Below the pieces are notes generated by a model. That model searched no databases. It saw only the letters and a program-made list of their open reading frames with translations, and had not been told where the DNA came from. A stretch of DNA of 53,233 nucleotides from an uncultured Rhodobacter sp. (GTDB lineage Bacteria; Pseudomonadota; Alphaproteobacteria; Rhodobacterales; Rhodobacteraceae): NCBI GenBank assembly GCA_945952585.1, contig CAMFII010000008.1, positions 1-53,233 on the forward strand, in the 5' to 3' direction. Made by a program: the position numbers and the translations under genes. The stretch's first letter is position 1; each line of letters begins with the position of its first letter. Positions 50,790 to 53,233 of this stretch are shown here, one piece after another.

Positions 50790-52664
50790 TCAGCCGCGTT
50801 CGTGGAAGAAATCGTGGATCGTCTGCGCCATCGCGGCGCTGATGCCATCCACGGCCATGAGGTCTTCGACCCCGGCGCGGGCCACGGCCTTGGCGCTGCC
50901 GAAATGCGCCAGCAAAGCCCGCTTGCGCGTCGCGCCAACGCCGGGGATGTCATCGAGCGGCGTGGCGCCAACCGCCTTGGCCCGCTTGGCCCGGTGGGCG
51001 CCAATGGCCCAACGGTGCGCCTCGTCGCGCAGGCGCTGGATGAAGTAGAGGACCGGCGAGTTCATCGGCAGGGCAAAGGGCGGCTCGCCGGGGCGGTGGA
51101 ATTCCTCTTTCCCCGCGTCGCGGTCGATGCCCTTGGCGACGCCGACCATGGCGATGTCGTCGACGCCAAGCTCGGCCATGATCTCGGCCACCGCGCTGAC
51201 CTGCCCGGCCCCGCCGTCGATGAGCAATAGGTCCGGCCAGGCATCCGACTTGCGCTCGGGGTCTTCCTTCAGGAGGCGCTCGAAGCGGCGGGTCAGCACC
51301 TCTTTCATCATGCCGAAGTCGTCGCTGTTCGCCCCGGCCTCACCCCTGATGTTGAACTTGCGGTACTGCGACTTGAGGAAGCCGTCCGCCCCGGCGACGA
51401 TCATGCCGCCCACGGCATTGGTGCCCTGGATATGCGAGTTGTCGTAGACCTCGATCCGCTTCGGGGGCATGTCGAGGTCGAAGGCCTCGGCCAGCCCGGC
51501 GAGGAGTTTGTTCTGCGTCGCGCTTTCGGCCATCTTGCGGGCGAGGCTTTCGCGGGCGTTGCGGGCGGCGTTTTCTACCAGCTCGGCCTTTTCGCCCCGC
51601 TGCGGCACGGCCAGTTCCACCTTGCGGCCCGCGCGATCGGAGAGCAGTTGCGTCACGAGGTCGGGGTTCTCGACCGGGTGCGACAGCAGGATCAGCCGCG
51701 GCGGGTCCTTGTCGTCGTAGAACTGGCTGAGGAAGGCCTCGAGGATCTCGGGCTCTTCCGCCCCGGCGCCGGTGCGCGGGTAGAAGTCGCGGTTGCCCCA
51801 GCTCTGGTTGGCGCGGATGAAGAAGACCTGCACGCATGCCTGCCCGCTTTCGAGGTGGACGGCCACCACATCGGCCTCGGTCACGCCCTGCGGGTTGATG
51901 CCCTGCGCCGACTGCACCTGCGTCAGCGCCTTGATCCGGTCGCGCAGCGCCGCGGCGCGCTCGAACTCCATCGCCTCGGACGCGGCCGACATCTGCGCGG
52001 CAAGGTCGGACTGCACCTTTGTCGTCTTGCCTTCCAAGAAGGCCTCGGCATCGGCCACCAGCCCCTCGTACCCCGCCTCGTCGATCTTGCCGACGCAGGG
52101 GGCCGAGCAGCGCTTTATCTGGAACAGGAGGCAGGGACGGGTGCGGCTAGCGAACATCGCATCCGAGCAGTTGCGCAGCAGGAAGACCTTCTGGAGTTGG
52201 TTCAGCGTCCGGTTTACCGCGCCTGCACTGGCGAAGGGACCGAAGTAGCGGCCCTTCTCGGCTTTCTTGCCGCGATGCTTCTTGATCTGCGGGAACGGGT
52301 GCTCGTGCGAGATCAGGATGTTCGGAAAGCTCTTGTCGTCACGCAGCAGCACGTTGTAGCGCGGCTTGAGCTGCTTGATGAGGTTCTGCTCCAGAAGCAG
52401 TGCCTCGGTCTCGGTCCGCGTCGTGAGGAACATCATCGACGCGGTCTCGGAGATCATCCGCGCGATGCGGCCAGAATGCCCCGAAGGCCGGGCGTAGCTC
52501 GACACCCGCGCCTTGAGGTTGCGCGCCTTGCCGACATACAGGACCTCGGCCTGCGCGTTCAGCATCCGGTAGACGCCGGGCGAGCCATCGAGGGTCTTCA
52601 GGTAATCCTGAATGACTTCGTATCCGGTCCTGTGGGGCGGTCTTTCGACCTCGCCGTCATTCAT
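50790..52664 (-). CDS. uvrC: excinuclease ABC subunit C
   Basis: 624 aa. GIY-YIG nuclease domain at the N-terminus (about 26-105: [34 protein letters not shown]); UVR domain (about 215-250: [20 protein letters not shown]) that contacts UvrB; the RNase H-like endonuclease domain (about 390-545: [32 protein letters not shown]); and a C-terminal HhH pair (about 565-624: [19 protein letters not shown]). It makes both incisions in nucleotide excision repair. ATG 52664 begins [17 protein letters not shown]. It is the first gene of the minus-strand run to moaE. Confidence 0.96.
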   Translation of the reverse strand: MNDGEVERPPHRTGYEVIQDYLKTLDGSPGVYRMLNAQAEVLYVGKARNLKARVSSYARPSGHSGRIARMISETASMMFLTTRTETEALLLEQNLIKQLKPRYNVLLRDDKSFPNILISHEHPFPQIKKHRGKKAEKGRYFGPFASAGAVNRTLNQLQKVFLLRNCSDAMFASRTRPCLLFQIKRCSAPCVGKIDEAGYEGLVADAEAFLEGKTTKVQSDLAAQMSAASEAMEFERAAALRDRIKALTQVQSAQGINPQGVTEADVVAVHLESGQACVQVFFIRANQSWGNRDFYPRTGAGAEEPEILEAFLSQFYDDKDPPRLILLSHPVENPDLVTQLLSDRAGRKVELAVPQRGEKAELVENAARNARESLARKMAESATQNKLLAGLAEAFDLDMPPKRIEVYDNSHIQGTNAVGGMIVAGADGFLKSQYRKFNIRGEAGANSDDFGMMKEVLTRRFERLLKEDPERKSDAWPDLLLIDGGAGQVSAVAEIMAELGVDDIAMVGVAKGIDRDAGKEEFHRPGEPPFALPMNSPVLYFIQRLRDEAHRWAIGAHRAKRAKAVGATPLDDIPGVGATRKRALLAHFGSAKAVARAGVEDLMAVDGISAAMAQTIHDFFHERG

Positions 52665-52997
52665 CGCAAACGGTCCAAGCAGGGTTCATCGATTCCCCCC
52701 TTTCGCTGCAACGAACCGCAGGCGGGGGCAAGGGGGAAGAAGTCCACCGTTTCTGTGGATAACTCTGCGCAAAACATTCCGGGAGTTCGGAATTTTCCTT
52801 GTTTTCTGACAAGTTCGTGAATTTGCACAAAAAATAGGCGAGATTGTAAGCATATGTTTTAGAAAGGAATATTTTGTGAAGTGGGGCAAATCCCTGAAAA
52901 ACATGAAGGAAATGCGACGGCACGTTACCGGAAGGTTCGAAAGTGGAAAACTTGGGGCGGTGTGTCGCACGGGGATGCCTGAAAGCACCCTTCCGGC
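52665..52997. other. 333 bp AT-rich intergenic region upstream of uvrC
   Basis: No gene supported. The stretch 52740-52900 is markedly AT-rich for this genome. It contains one perfect DnaA-type box TGTGGATAA (52754-52762) and A/T runs (for example CACAAAAAATAGG). It must hold the uvrC promoter. A short plus-strand frame from GTG 52875 overlaps the SDR antisense and is not supported. Confidence 0.5.
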
Positions 52998-53233
52998 CTA
53001 TTCCAGACCAAGAATATCGAGCGTCTTCCAGCCAAGGTGCTGCCCGCCATCGACACAGATGATCTGGCCCGTGACGCCCGGAGAATCGAGGAAAAAGCCA
53101 AGCGCGGCCGTGATGTCTTCCGGGTTCGAACCGCGCTCCAGAATGGTGGCGGCGCGCTGCCGGGCGAAGTGCTCGGCACTCTGGCGGGCGCCCTGCATCG
53201 TCGGTCCGGGACCGATGCCGTTGACGCGCACAG
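52998..53233 (-). CDS. SDR family oxidoreductase, C-terminal part (5' end outside window)
   Basis: 77 visible residues. The order RVNGIGPGPTMQGARQS, NPEDITAALGFFLDSPGVTG and QIICVDGGQHLGW is the C-terminal third of a classical SDR: the PG loop after the active site, the substrate loop and the terminal V-DGG segment. The frame continues to the end of the window, so the catalytic part lies to the right. It is on the same strand as uvrC, 333 bp upstream of it. Reduces or oxidises an unknown alcohol/ketone. Confidence 0.85.
   Translation of the reverse strand, partial: VRVNGIGPGPTMQGARQSAEHFARQRAATILERGSNPEDITAALGFFLDSPGVTGQIICVDGGQHLGWKTLDILGLE

Noticed and set aside
52875-53233. Plus-strand frame starting GTG 52875
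   Set aside because: It runs antisense through the SDR gene and shows no protein family pattern.

Overview
The window reads as a chromosomal segment of a GC-rich alphaproteobacterium, most likely in the Rhodobacterales (Rhodobacter/Tabrizicola/Gemmobacter-like). The indications are the strong GC bias in wobble positions, an L-malyl-CoA lyase that matches my memory of the Rhodobacter sphaeroides Mcl1 sequence closely, a serC leader RNA, DUF1523 and DUF1244 proteins, a Hint-domain protein, an IalB-family protein and the uvrC-pgsA-moaD-moaE order. No rRNA or tRNA genes, IS elements or CRISPR arrays were found. Almost every gene is an intact housekeeping or metabolic gene. The exception is the left edge (1 to about 800), which is visibly AT-richer and carries two tandem small genes, each with a HEPN-type Rx4H motif.

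Layout. 1-800: tail of an accessory island. 855-10830: LOG-family protein, dapD, GNAT, HbpS/GlcG protein, a divergent aldo/keto reductase and LysR pair, two unknown small proteins, a Hint protein, dapE, GNAT and a YcaQ-type glycosylase. 11092-15380: Kef-type antiporter, rlmN, an IalB-family protein and a Rhizobium-type asparaginase. 15480-19357: the complete phosphorylated serine pathway (serB divergent from serC-serA), with a structured serC leader that can occlude the ribosome site. 19510-24695: gnd, a PPP-type phosphatase, a thiolase and mcl1 (acetyl-CoA assimilation by the ethylmalonyl-CoA route).

24958-29486 is the metabolic highlight. dgcN, dgcA and a D-amino-acid transaminase form a D-glutamate/D-amino-acid catabolic set, translationally linked or tightly spaced to azlC-azlD. 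A Flp-type pilin gene with an unusual C-terminal extension sits in the opposite orientation between dgcN and dgcA. 29489-33415: DUF1244, N-formylglutamate amidohydrolase, pyk, a small membrane protein and rpmI-rplT. 33580-38579: an unknown membrane-anchored protein, then pheS and pheT separated by 474 bp that contain an orphan minus-strand terminator. 38624-46464: two membrane proteins, an ArgE/DapE-type deacylase, panB-panC, a cupin, an L,D-transpeptidase lipoprotein and a large phytase-like secreted protein behind a good Pho box. 46562-53233: an SDR that has lost the catalytic Tyr and Lys, a P1 peptidase, uvrC, a DMT transporter, pgsA, moaD-moaE, and the end of another SDR running off the right edge.

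Between genes there are several families of perfect inverted repeats, including one element seen in three copies (about 15427, 40949 and 47362) and two different tandem-palindrome units flanking serA. I found no clear multi-gene system of an undescribed type. The most promising leads are the tandem HEPN pair, the azlCD coupling to D-amino-acid catabolism, the orphan terminator between pheS and pheT, and the degenerate SDR and Hint proteins.
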